Assembly (NCBI RefSeq): GCF_900215535.1
Contig: NZ_OCND01000012.1
Coordinates: 52,797 to 116,796, forward strand
Origin: Pseudoxanthomonas wuyuanensis
GTDB taxonomy: Bacteria; Pseudomonadota; Gammaproteobacteria; Xanthomonadales; Xanthomonadaceae
Length of the DNA: 64,000 bases
Reading direction: 5' to 3'
Shown: positions 56,711 through 64,000 of the stretch, in pieces
Numbering within the stretch: the stretch's first letter is position 1
How the letters are laid out: every line of letters starts with the position of its first letter
Notes under the pieces: model-generated
Database searches by the model: none
Told to the model about the DNA's origin: nothing
What the model saw: only the letters and a program-made list of their open reading frames with translations
Position numbers and translations under genes: made by a program

Positions 56711-57427
56711 TTATTGCAGCGTGCGGCTCTGACCATAGCGGAAGTCGGGCTGCGATCCTGACCGTGCGGCCGGGCCCGTAAAGCCTGCGTCATACGTGGC
56801 CCGCGTTTCGCCCACGCGGTTTAGCGGACGCCGTGACGGCCCGAGCGGTTGGTCTTCCACCTCGTCCAGGATGGCGCGTACGGCTTCCACGCCGTCATAG
56901 ATGGCCTGCCCTATCCGCGGCAGCGTGTGGTCGGCGAATTCGGCCTCGTGGCTGCCTGCCACCACGTCGCCATGTGCCGAGATGGTCTGAGTCAGAAGGT
57001 CCAGCGAATCAATCTGAGCCAGGGTGACGCCGAAGGAATAACGCTCGGCGACCGCGACGGAAATTTCCTGCATCTTCTCGGGCGCATCATCTTCGTCTTC
57101 GTCCTCCTCGTCTTCTTCCTCATCCTCATCCTCATCTTCCTCGGTATCCGCTTCCGCACCTACGTTCACCGCCCCCGCCTTCCGCTTCTCGGGTCGCGAC
57201 AGCTCTTCCAACAATAGGTTGACCTGCTCTGACAGCAACTCAAGACAGACTGCCAGCTCACCCATGCGCACCTCGGGCGCGCATTCTTCTGCCTCGTCCG
57301 ACGTGCGCGGCTGTGCCAGTCGGGACAGGAACTCCGTGTAATCGCGCAGCTTCTTCAGCCGGAACCGGCTGTCCTCCGACAGCAAATAGCCGGGCATGTC
57401 TTTATCATCCGAATCGAATTTCGACAT
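56711..57427 (-). CDS. XAC0095 family protein with acidic linker
   Basis: 238 residues. The start (DDKDMPGYLLSEDSRFRLKKLRDYTEFLSRLAQPR) and the second conserved block (MGELAVCLELLSEQVNLLLEELS) match the XAC0095 family of Xanthomonads as I know it. An unbroken Glu/Asp run of about 20 residues (near 92-115) follows, then a second helical module (GVTLAQIDSLDLLTQTISAHGD). Function unknown. Its long leader contains inverted repeats and a terminator-like hairpin. Confidence 0.75.
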   Translation of the reverse strand: MSKFDSDDKDMPGYLLSEDSRFRLKKLRDYTEFLSRLAQPRTSDEAEECAPEVRMGELAVCLELLSEQVNLLLEELSRPEKRKAGAVNVGAEADTEEDEDEDEEEDEEDEDEDDAPEKMQEISVAVAERYSFGVTLAQIDSLDLLTQTISAHGDVVAGSHEAEFADHTLPRIGQAIYDGVEAVRAILDEVEDQPLGPSRRPLNRVGETRATYDAGFTGPAARSGSQPDFRYGQSRTLQ

Positions 57428-57478
57428 TGTTGCGTCCTCTTTCCATGAAGTGACCCGCAGCCGAACGGCGACGGGAAG

Positions 57479-57552
57479 TCGGGAGGTTAGAAACCGCTCA
57501 TAGCCGGCGGGCGTATTTCCCTTTCGGGTGTTGTATTAGCCGCCCTCCCGAC
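57479..57552 (-). promoter_or_regulatory. long-range stem in the XAC0095 leader
   Basis: GTCGGGAGG (57479-57487) and CCTCCCGAC (57544-57552) are perfect complements, able to close a 56-base loop about 50 bases before the start of the minus-strand gene. Confidence 0.5.
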
Positions 57553-57591
57553 GCAGGCATCACGTCGGTTGCGCCTGTGAAAAACAGGCAC

Positions 57592-57620
57592 AAAAAACCC
57601 ACCGGTTTGACGGAGGTGGG
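57592..57620 (-). terminator. terminator-like hairpin in the XAC0095 leader
   Basis: On the minus strand CCCACC ... GGTGGG is followed by six T residues. A second small hairpin CCTG ... CAGG (57574-57588) follows. It would end transcripts arising upstream or attenuate XAC0095. Confidence 0.6.
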
Positions 57621-57895
57621 CACCGCTATGAGAGGAGTTTCTACGCTCCTTGACCCGAAGATTGCACCCAGGAAATGGCGGTTGTCAACCGGCATATGGC
57701 AAATTTTTGTAGTGCGCTCTGACGCTGCGATTCTCTTGGGCGATAGCCGCTTCCGCGGTGCCACCGTGGGTGATCCCTGGCATGGTGCCGGCTCGATTCG
57801 GAGTCCCTTTGCTTGGAATGATTCGGATGGCGCGGGTGAGCGGTGGTGTGGCAACCGAAATCCGAGTGGACGGAAGCAGGAGAGCAAGTCACACC

Positions 57896-57931
57896 AGTCA
57901 CCGGAGAAGTCGCCGGGGAAGTCACCGGGGA
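57896..57931. repeat. 12-bp tandem repeat, three units
   Basis: Three adjacent near-identical units AGTCACCGGGGA with two variant bases. Short and intergenic; it may vary between strains. Confidence 0.65.
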
Positions 57932-58336
57932 AGAATGCAGATCCTGACTTTGCGTGGGATACATGTTGTGCAGTTCACCAGGCTGGGTGGCGCTATCTGA
58001 TGCAATCGAATGGTCTGGCGAACGTTGAGGTGTTCCCGGGTGCGCTGCGCTTACCCAGGCTACGACGCTGCCGCATTCCCCGGGTGCGGCCTTTGGCCTT
58101 ACCCGGGCTACGAGAATTGTTGAGCATGTGGGGAAACCTCCGGGCGGAGGTAGTTGAGGGTGCGCAGGGGCTGAGCTGGGGCGTGGGGCAATACCCGGCG
58201 GTTTCGCCAAAGGCTGTTTATTCTTCATGTATTCTGAAAGGCGCGCTCATGCCAGGGCTTCTTGACGAAGCGCATGCGCGCGGCGGTGGGGAACGCGGCC
58301 GCTGACGCCGCTGGAATAGAACTTAGGGGACTGGTC

Positions 58337-59206
58337 ATGACACAAAGGATTCTGTTGTTCGCGCTGCTGGCGCTGTGCACTTCCGCCGCTTCGGCGGCGC
58401 GGTACGACAAGATGCGCAAGCAGGTCGTGGCCAGCATGCTGGTCACCGGTGAACTGGTGGTTGCACCCGATGGCACCGTGGAGTCGTACGCCATTGACCG
58501 GGCCGATGCACTGCCGCCGGAAGCCAGGCAACTGATTGCGAAGGTCGTCCCGACCTGGGAACTGGACGCGAAACAGGCCGACGGCAGCCCGTTGCAGTCG
58601 CCCACTGCGGTCAGGATGAGCATGCAGTTGCTGGCGCGACCCATCGACGGCGTCGATGACCGCCTCCGGGTCACCATCGAGGACACGGCCTTCCGGGATC
58701 CGAACGCCCCGGCCGACGTGAAAAGAAACGGGGAACTCGCGCCGCCGGCATATCCAGTGCTTGCCGCCCACTCAGGGATGACCGGAACCGTGTACGTCTT
58801 GCTGCGCCTCAATCCCGACGGCACCGTCGCCGAGACGCATGTCGAACGGGTCGATATGACGGTGGTCAGCGATGAAAAGACCTTGCTCAAGTTCAGCAAG
58901 ATTCTTGCCAAGGCCGCAGTGGGCGCGGCGAAGCAGTGGACCTTCAACATCTCACCGGAACGGCTGGCCCATCCGGCGCCGGTGGAGGTGCGCGTGCCGG
59001 TCGATTTCCTGATGCCTGGCAAGACTTCGACAACCGAGTACGGCCGGTGGCACGCGTACGTGCCTGGACTGTACGCGCCGATCCCGTGGCGGAACCCCAC
59101 GGCCGATGGTGGCGATGCCGAGGACGGCATCGGCGCCCTGGTGCCCGGCCAGTTCTATTCGACGGATGCACCGTTCAAGCTGCGGGGTCCAAAGACCGGT
59201 AGTTGA
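58337..59206 (+). CDS. exported protein with TonB C-terminal-like domain
   Basis: 289 residues from the ATG at 58337. The signal peptide ends near SAASA (about residue 20). Residues 145-215 (PPAYPVLAAHSGMTGTVYVLLRLNPDGTVAETHVERV) resemble the TonB C-terminal domain, without an N-terminal anchor helix or Pro-rich spacer. It is therefore periplasmic rather than a classical TonB. Many Xanthomonads have such orphan energy-transducer-like proteins of unknown role. Confidence 0.8.
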   Translation: MTQRILLFALLALCTSAASAARYDKMRKQVVASMLVTGELVVAPDGTVESYAIDRADALPPEARQLIAKVVPTWELDAKQADGSPLQSPTAVRMSMQLLARPIDGVDDRLRVTIEDTAFRDPNAPADVKRNGELAPPAYPVLAAHSGMTGTVYVLLRLNPDGTVAETHVERVDMTVVSDEKTLLKFSKILAKAAVGAAKQWTFNISPERLAHPAPVEVRVPVDFLMPGKTSTTEYGRWHAYVPGLYAPIPWRNPTADGGDAEDGIGALVPGQFYSTDAPFKLRGPKTGS

Positions 59207-59408
59207 GCGCCGCACAGGGTGGACTTGCTTCGCGGTGTCTGTGGTTATGGGAATCATCCAGGAGCATCCGCACATAGCCATTCGATCCCGGTGGAAAACA
59301 GCTTCGCCCGGCCACCCAATCCAATCCAGTCGTGTCGCGTCTCTCCCACATTGACCATCTTCGATGCGGCTGTTCGAATAGGGCGGGCACTCTATACACA
59401 CCCAAGGC

Positions 59409-60236
59409 ATGGCCAAGTTCGCAGCCCGAATCCACGTACTGCTGGCACGCGAGGCGCCGCTGGGCGTGGTTATCCGGCGAGGTCCATCGAAGTCGGTTGC
59501 CGCGCTGCTGTGGGATCGGAAAACAGATGCATTCAAGCTCGGCCAATGGTTGAAGGGGCGCATCTACGAACGCCGCTGCGACCTCTCGCCCGACGGCAAG
59601 CACCTGCTCTACTTCGCCATGAACGGGAAATGGGAGACCGAGGCCAAAGGCGCATGGACCGCCATTTCCCGCGCGCCCTTCCTGAAGGCATTGGCGATAT
59701 TTCCCAAAGGCGACTGCTGGCACGGTGGCGGGTTGTGGACGGGCAACCGGAGCTACTGGCTCAACGACGGCTATGGACACACCGTGTTGCGGGACGCTAC
59801 GTCCTTGCGGCGTGATGCCGCATGGCAGCCGCCTGCGAACTACGGGGGAGAATGCCCCGGCGTCTACTATCCGCGGCTGTTGCGCGATGGCTGGACCCTG
59901 GTGGAACAGGACAAGAACGACAGGTTGAAAGACCGGTTCGTCTTCGAGAAGCCATGCCCAAGCGGTTGGATACTGCGGAAGATTGCGCACGCCGAAATTG
60001 GCGCACCTCCCGGCAAGGGCTGCTATTGGGACGAGCACGAGTTGATCCATCCATCGTCCGGCGTATCGATCGCGTGCCCGCACTGGGAATGGGCGGACCT
60101 GGACCGCAAGCGTCTTGTATGGGCCACCGAAGGCCGGCTGGAGGCCGCGCGGCTGACGGATCAAGGCTTGATTGGCAAACGGATCCTGTTCGACTTCAAC
60201 GATATGGTCTTCGAGTCCATAACGGCACCGTACTGA
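59409..60236 (+). CDS. hypothetical protein, beta-propeller-like
   Basis: 275 residues, no signal peptide. Repeated patterns with SPDGKHLLYFAMNGKW and DGYGHTVLRD suggest a WD40/beta-propeller-like fold. There are several Trp and Tyr-rich strands. No enzyme motif is visible and no function can be given. It is flanked by a divergent or unrelated set of genes and is probably monocistronic. Confidence 0.7.
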   Translation: MAKFAARIHVLLAREAPLGVVIRRGPSKSVAALLWDRKTDAFKLGQWLKGRIYERRCDLSPDGKHLLYFAMNGKWETEAKGAWTAISRAPFLKALAIFPKGDCWHGGGLWTGNRSYWLNDGYGHTVLRDATSLRRDAAWQPPANYGGECPGVYYPRLLRDGWTLVEQDKNDRLKDRFVFEKPCPSGWILRKIAHAEIGAPPGKGCYWDEHELIHPSSGVSIACPHWEWADLDRKRLVWATEGRLEAARLTDQGLIGKRILFDFNDMVFESITAPY

Positions 60237-60283
60237 CCGATGGCGGCCTGCGCCGTGCCGTCTGGCCCGCGAAGGTCCAATGG

Positions 60284-60970
60284 TCAGTTCGGAGCGACGG
60301 GCGCAGCCCGATGCGTGCTTGCCGAACGCGCCAGGTCCACGATGCGCCGGACCCCTTCATGGATGAGCAGCGGCAGCAGCCAGCTCAGCCAGAGCAGCGT
60401 CGCGATCATGGTTGGCGACGGTGCCAGCCCCATCGCCAACTGCGCTTGAAGCAGTAGCCGGAAGGTGATGGGGGAGAGCGTCACCAGGTAGTTGCGGATC
60501 ATCCAGCGCCGGTGTGGCCACACCCGGCCGCGACGGATCGCTATCAGCGCGGTCAACGCGGTCGTCAACCATGCCAGCGCGGTGGCGGCGAACGCCGAAC
60601 GGATTTCGAACGGCGCCGGCGAGGTGGCGATCAGCCCGATGGCACCTGCGCAGGCGATAAGCATGCCGATCATGTAGATCCGGCCCATCCAGCGATGCAG
60701 GCGCGGATAGGCCCGCGGCCATCGGGTCAAGAACTGTAGCGGCCCCAGGAAAATCGTCAGCGCCCCGCCGGCAAGGTGGGTCCACAGCCAGCCCCGCCGC
60801 GACCAGAACAGAGCGTAGGCACCGGCATCCAGGTGGCGGTACTTGCCGTAGACGGTCAGCAGAAAGTCGATGCTGACCATTGCGAGCACAAGCCACACGA
60901 TGGCCCAGCCCATACGCCACACCGTGCGCACACGGGCGGGTGAAGTGGCGACCTGCATCCGGTGATCCAT
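60284..60970 (-). CDS. DUF2306 family membrane protein
   Basis: 228 residues from the ATG at 60970 with GAGG about 6 bases upstream; a GTG at 60976 is an alternative. Four to six membrane segments with the family's conserved GPLQFLTRWPRAYPRLHRWMGRIYMIG and PHRRWMIRNYL. The paired His/Arg residues facing the membrane suggest a heme- or quinone-linked protein, but this is inference. Function unknown. Confidence 0.88.
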   Translation of the reverse strand: MDHRMQVATSPARVRTVWRMGWAIVWLVLAMVSIDFLLTVYGKYRHLDAGAYALFWSRRGWLWTHLAGGALTIFLGPLQFLTRWPRAYPRLHRWMGRIYMIGMLIACAGAIGLIATSPAPFEIRSAFAATALAWLTTALTALIAIRRGRVWPHRRWMIRNYLVTLSPITFRLLLQAQLAMGLAPSPTMIATLLWLSWLLPLLIHEGVRRIVDLARSASTHRAAPVAPN

Positions 60971-61083
60971 AGGCACCTCGGTCTTGCCCGGACCAAGGAT
61001 ACACGGGGCTTTGATCTGATCCGATTCTGCTAGCCCAGATGCGGCCGCCCCCGCCTACCATGCTTGCCTGTGCCCGCTCCGAC

Positions 61084-61365
61084 TCAAAATGGCTTCTCGG
61101 CCTTGTCGGTGCGATACAGCTTTACGCAGGCTTCCCGCAGTTTGACTCGTGGTCCTTTTGCGACTTTTCGCCAGGCGTCCAGGGACTGCTGGTCTCGCCA
61201 GCATTCGAATAGGTTGATGCGTTCCGGGTCGACCGAGTCGGCACTGATAGACAGGTCAAGACAGCCATCGTGCTTTCTTGCCCGTTGGACCATGCCGGCG
61301 AATGCCTTTACGGCGGCATCGCGCTTATCGGCTTCGGTGAGCGTATGTCCAGCGATGATGATCAT
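61084..61365 (-). CDS. antibiotic biosynthesis monooxygenase (ABM) domain protein
   Basis: 93 residues. The compact ferredoxin-like ABM fold is shown by IIIAGHTL at the start, then ARKHDGCLDLSISADSVDPERINLFECWRDQQSLDAW. Homologues are small quinol or stress oxygenases. It lies 38 bases downstream of the NTF2-like gene on the same strand and may be cotranscribed. Confidence 0.88.
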   Translation of the reverse strand: MIIIAGHTLTEADKRDAAVKAFAGMVQRARKHDGCLDLSISADSVDPERINLFECWRDQQSLDAWRKVAKGPRVKLREACVKLYRTDKAEKPF

Positions 61366-61403
61366 CAGCGTTTCTCCTTCTAGCCGCTAATCCACAGGGT
61401 AGG

Positions 61404-61820
61404 TCAGGCGTCGCCAGAGGTCGTCGCGCTGCGTACTGAAGTCGCCACGGGGACCTCACCGCTCTTCACGTACCCGTGCGCCTCCAGGATGACGCCATCG
61501 CGCACGCGCATCACCGTTACGCCCCGCACCGATTTCGACAGCCCGGGGCCGAAGCGATAGCGCCAGCGGATGATGCCGTGTTCGCCTCCGGCGACGATGT
61601 CTTCGTCAGCGAACTCGCCATCGCGGTTGCTGGCCAGCTTCTTCCAGAACGCGAGGCACGCAGTGCGGCCGACGTATCGCGTGCCGTCGGGGGCAGGCTC
61701 CACGCTTTCCATGACGCAGTCCTCGGCGATCAGATCGTCGAGCAGCGCGGCGTCGTGTCGCACGAATGCCTGGTTGAACCGTTGTATGACTTGCAAGGTC
61801 GGGGATAACGGGGTTTCCAT
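61404..61820 (-). CDS. SnoaL/NTF2-like protein
   Basis: 138 residues of a cone-shaped alpha+beta-barrel family. The signature is IQRFNQAFVRHDAALLDDLIAEDCVMES, with GRTACLAFWKKL and IIRWRYRFGP after it. Enzymatic members act on polyketides or steroids, but many have no known activity. It is upstream of the ABM gene and divergent from the AraC regulator, a likely controller. Confidence 0.87.
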   Translation of the reverse strand: METPLSPTLQVIQRFNQAFVRHDAALLDDLIAEDCVMESVEPAPDGTRYVGRTACLAFWKKLASNRDGEFADEDIVAGGEHGIIRWRYRFGPGLSKSVRGVTVMRVRDGVILEAHGYVKSGEVPVATSVRSATTSGDA

Positions 61821-61931
61821 GGTTCGCTCCTATACTTTTTGGCGTACTGCGCCTGTGTGGAAAAGAGTGTGCCAAGGCGCGCCGGGCTGGAATTGTTCGA
61901 GAGTCCGGAGTTCTTTGCAGGAGATGGGCTG

Positions 61932-62921
61932 ATGGATGCATTGTCGGAAGCCATGCGCGCGGTGCGCGTCACCGGTGCGCTCTTCTTCAACGGCGAGTTC
62001 GCGGCGCCGTGGCGATTCGCCACGCCGGCGCAGGAACAGATCCGTCCCACGATTTCACCGGACAGCGAGCGGCTGGTGCTGTTCCATCTGGTGACGGAGG
62101 GATGCGCGACTGCCCGTACTGCCGGTCACGACGAGGTAAGCCTGCAGGCCGGGGACATGGTGGTCTTTCCGCACGGCGACGCGCACGAGATGTGGCACGG
62201 GCGGACTTCCAGGCTGTTTCCCGGGACGCGGCTGTTGCCGAAGCTGGCCAGGGGCGAGTTGGCCGCTGAGAAATGGGGTGGCGATGGACCCGTGACCCGG
62301 ATCATCTGCGGCTACCTGGGCTGCGAGCGTCACGCAGAAGGCCTGTTCCTGAGCGGCCTGCCTGCGATATTCAAGACGAACGTGCGCAGCAGTGCGGCGG
62401 GCGCCTGGGTCGAGAGCGCGATACGCCACTGCGTGAGCGAGCCGGAACTACAGCAGGCCGGCCGGTTGGCAGTGCTTGCCAAGCTGGCCGAGGCGCTGTT
62501 CGTGGAAACGCTCTGCCGGTACATGGATGAGTTGCCCGCGGGGCGCACCGGCTGGTTGGCCGGCGCGCGCGATGCCAAGGTCGGGCAGGCGCTTGCGCTG
62601 CTGCATCGCGATCCCGCACGCGCATGGACCTTGCCCGAGTTGGCACGCGCAAGCGGCACGTCGCGCACGGTGCTGGCCGACCGGTTCGCCCAGCTCATGG
62701 GCGAACCCCCGCTCGCATACCTGGCGCGCTGGCGTCTTCAGCTGGGCGCGCGGCGCTTGTTGACCACGAACTGGAAGGTTCTGCGCGTCGCCCAGGACGT
62801 TGGTTACGAATCGGAAGCGGCGTTCAACCGCGCCTTCAGGCGCACGTTCGGCACGCCGCCGGGGCAGTACCGAAGGGAGCGGAAGGCCGGCCAACCGCCG
62901 GCCACAGCCGCAGAGCCGTAG
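61932..62921 (+). CDS. AraC family regulator with N-terminal cupin
   Basis: 329 residues from the ATG at 61932, preceded by AGGAG; the frame is open upstream but without family features. A cupin ligand-binding domain (about residues 5-170, with LQAGDMVVFPHGDAHEMWHG) precedes the two HTH modules of AraC (WTLPELARASGTSRTVLADRFAQLMGEPPLAYLARWRL ... VAQDVGYESEAAFNRAFRRTFGTPPGQYR). The 110-base gap to the divergent NTF2-like gene is the probable target. Confidence 0.93.
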   Translation: MDALSEAMRAVRVTGALFFNGEFAAPWRFATPAQEQIRPTISPDSERLVLFHLVTEGCATARTAGHDEVSLQAGDMVVFPHGDAHEMWHGRTSRLFPGTRLLPKLARGELAAEKWGGDGPVTRIICGYLGCERHAEGLFLSGLPAIFKTNVRSSAAGAWVESAIRHCVSEPELQQAGRLAVLAKLAEALFVETLCRYMDELPAGRTGWLAGARDAKVGQALALLHRDPARAWTLPELARASGTSRTVLADRFAQLMGEPPLAYLARWRLQLGARRLLTTNWKVLRVAQDVGYESEAAFNRAFRRTFGTPPGQYRRERKAGQPPATAAEP

Positions 62922-63126
62922 GTTGGCTTCATCGGCCATATCGTAAAACTGCGAGGGTCATCTCCAGCTAGCGTTTCAGCAGGAATCGGATTGCAGCTTG
63001 CGGTGGTGGCAATGCGATCAGGGTCTCTTCCTCCTTGTCGCGAACGGTGTAGTTCGCGGCAACGGGTGGTGTCTTTCCTGATACCCTCTCAACCGAATAG
63101 CGGCTTTGCAGCAGGGATTTGCGGAC

Positions 63127-63807
63127 ATGGCGACTTTCGTGTTGATCCACGGTGGCGGAGACGTCGGTTGGTACTGGCATCTGCTGGAGGCGGAGTTGCG
63201 TTTGCGCGGCCACGATGTGGTCGCTCCCGACCTGCCGTGCGATGACGACTCCGCGGGCCTGGCTGAGTATGCGGACGCGGTGGTCGAGGCGGTCGGCGGG
63301 CGCAGGGATCTGGTGGTCGTGGGCCAGTCGTATGGCGGCTTCACTGCACCGCTGGTGGCCGACCGGCTCCCGACCGATCTGCTGGTTCTGCTGGCCGCGA
63401 TGATTCCGTCCCCGGGGGAGACCCCGGAGGACTGGTGGATCAACACCGGCTACAGCCAGGCCGCGCGCGAACAGGCCGCGCGCGATGGCGGAAAGACCGG
63501 CAGCGAAGACCCCCTGGTCGGCTATTACAACGGTGTGCCGCGCGCACTGGCCGAGGAGGCTATGCGCAGGGAACGCGATGAGTCGACGACCGCCTGGCGC
63601 ACGCCATGGCCGCTCGAGGCGTGGCCGGATGTGCCGACGAAATTTGTGCTGTGCAGGGACGACCATCTTTTCCCGCCCGACTTCCTGCGCCGGCTAGCGA
63701 CAGAGCGCCTGGGCATCACCCCCGACGAGATTCCCGGTTGCCATTGCGTTGCGCTCAGCCACCCGAAGGAGTTGGCCGACCTCCTGGTGGGTTACATCGC
63801 CGGCTGA
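63127..63807 (+). CDS. alpha/beta hydrolase
   Basis: 226 residues. It starts with the oxyanion motif LIHGGG, and the nucleophile is S in VVGQSYGG (about residue 73). The acid is probably D in CRDDHLF and the base H in GCHCVALSHP. The short length is like esterases of the SABP2/HNL-type group. No neighbour suggests a substrate. After the stop, CAGGCC ... AGGCCTG (63831-63851) forms a small hairpin. Confidence 0.9.
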   Translation: MATFVLIHGGGDVGWYWHLLEAELRLRGHDVVAPDLPCDDDSAGLAEYADAVVEAVGGRRDLVVVGQSYGGFTAPLVADRLPTDLLVLLAAMIPSPGETPEDWWINTGYSQAAREQAARDGGKTGSEDPLVGYYNGVPRALAEEAMRRERDESTTAWRTPWPLEAWPDVPTKFVLCRDDHLFPPDFLRRLATERLGITPDEIPGCHCVALSHPKELADLLVGYIAG

Positions 63808-63830
63808 CGCCGCGCAGCAAAAAATAGTCA

Positions 63831-63851
63831 GGCCCATGCATCAGGCCTGCG
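63831..63851. terminator. possible weak terminator after the hydrolase
   Basis: Inverted CAGGCC / GGCCTG with an 8-base loop, no clear U-run afterwards. Low confidence. Confidence 0.35.
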
Positions 63852-64000
63852 TAGGCTGGGCTTCAGCCCACCGCCCTTCGTTCCGATGTCAACGCAGCCT
63901 GACGTATGGCAATGGCGGGTCAAGACCTGAGGTATCCCCACAAATTCTTCTTCGCCCACTTCCCGGGGAGCTCGACTTCGGCGAGAGTCGCCGGCCGTCA

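Larger units (their letters stand above)
57428..58336. other. 909-base region with structured XAC0095 leader and repeats
   Basis: No protein gene is convincing; the minus-strand frame 57498-57887 is a shadow without family features. The left part is a probable leader or small RNA (see the separate entries). A 12-bp tandem repeat lies at 57896-57931. The right part (about 58020-58220) is a GC-rich intergenic sequence with the host's common TTTGGCCTTACCCGGGCTAC element. Confidence 0.55.

Noticed and set aside
57498..57887. 129-codon minus-strand frame in the long intergenic region
   Set aside because: No recognisable domain and it runs through the terminator-like hairpin and the leader stem.
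62968..63666. 232-codon minus-strand frame
   Set aside because: Mostly antisense to the alpha/beta hydrolase. Its last about 35 codons (62968-63075) look protein-like and could be a fossil, but I found nothing to name.

Overview
The window is a chromosomal stretch of a GC-rich gammaproteobacterium of the family Xanthomonadaceae (Stenotrophomonas/Pseudoxanthomonas/Xanthomonas/Lysobacter group). This placement rests on a XAC0095-type gene, a divergent phhA/Lrp pair, hairpin-forming REP-like repeats built on GTAGGAGCGACGT...TCGCGA, many TonB receptors, and strongly GC-biased third codon positions that create very long antisense shadow frames. No rRNA, tRNA or CRISPR array was seen.

Positions 1-31 kb are mostly core and metabolic genes: a cardiolipin synthase cut by the left edge, a radical SAM protein, fbp coupled to a 2OG-Fe(II) oxygenase, a DUF4010 membrane protein, a DesK/DesR-like two-component pair divergent from a DUF1579-like/NIPSNAP pair, a WYL regulator, and an alcohol/aldehyde cluster. 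In that cluster an AcoR-like sigma-54 activator faces exaC, DUF779 and a PqqU/YncD-like receptor, with a readable -24/-12 promoter and a palindromic activator site. Then come azurin, a YciI-like protein, phhA/Lrp, an HD hydrolase, a patatin lipoprotein, a second TonB receptor, an epimerase, a rhomboid protease, a TerC/Alx protein behind a yybP-ykoY manganese riboswitch, rlmI, a TetR/NADPH oxidoreductase pair and rmuC.

Positions 31-45 kb hold the full phospholipid-transport operon mlaFEDCB-mlaA on the minus strand, divergent from recC-recB-recD. The recD gene carries a REP-like element in frame.

Positions 44.8-51.2 kb are plastic accessory DNA. Two different hipBA modules, three copies of a DUF2200 gene (one intact, one frameshifted, one 5'-truncated), a relic of a hipB promoter, a possible IS end and a secreted GH27 alpha-galactosidase lie here. 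Positions 52.2-56.5 kb look like a defence island of lower GC. It holds an Mrr-type membrane nuclease, then a nucleotidyltransferase/2H-phosphoesterase operon that I regard as the best candidate for an undescribed system, then a convergent ATPase/TOPRIM pair of the RloAB/PARIS kind.

Positions 56.7-64 kb return to host-like DNA: a XAC0095 gene with a structured leader, a TonB-C-like exported protein, a DUF2306 membrane protein, small monooxygenase/NTF2-like proteins, an AraC regulator and an alpha/beta hydrolase.
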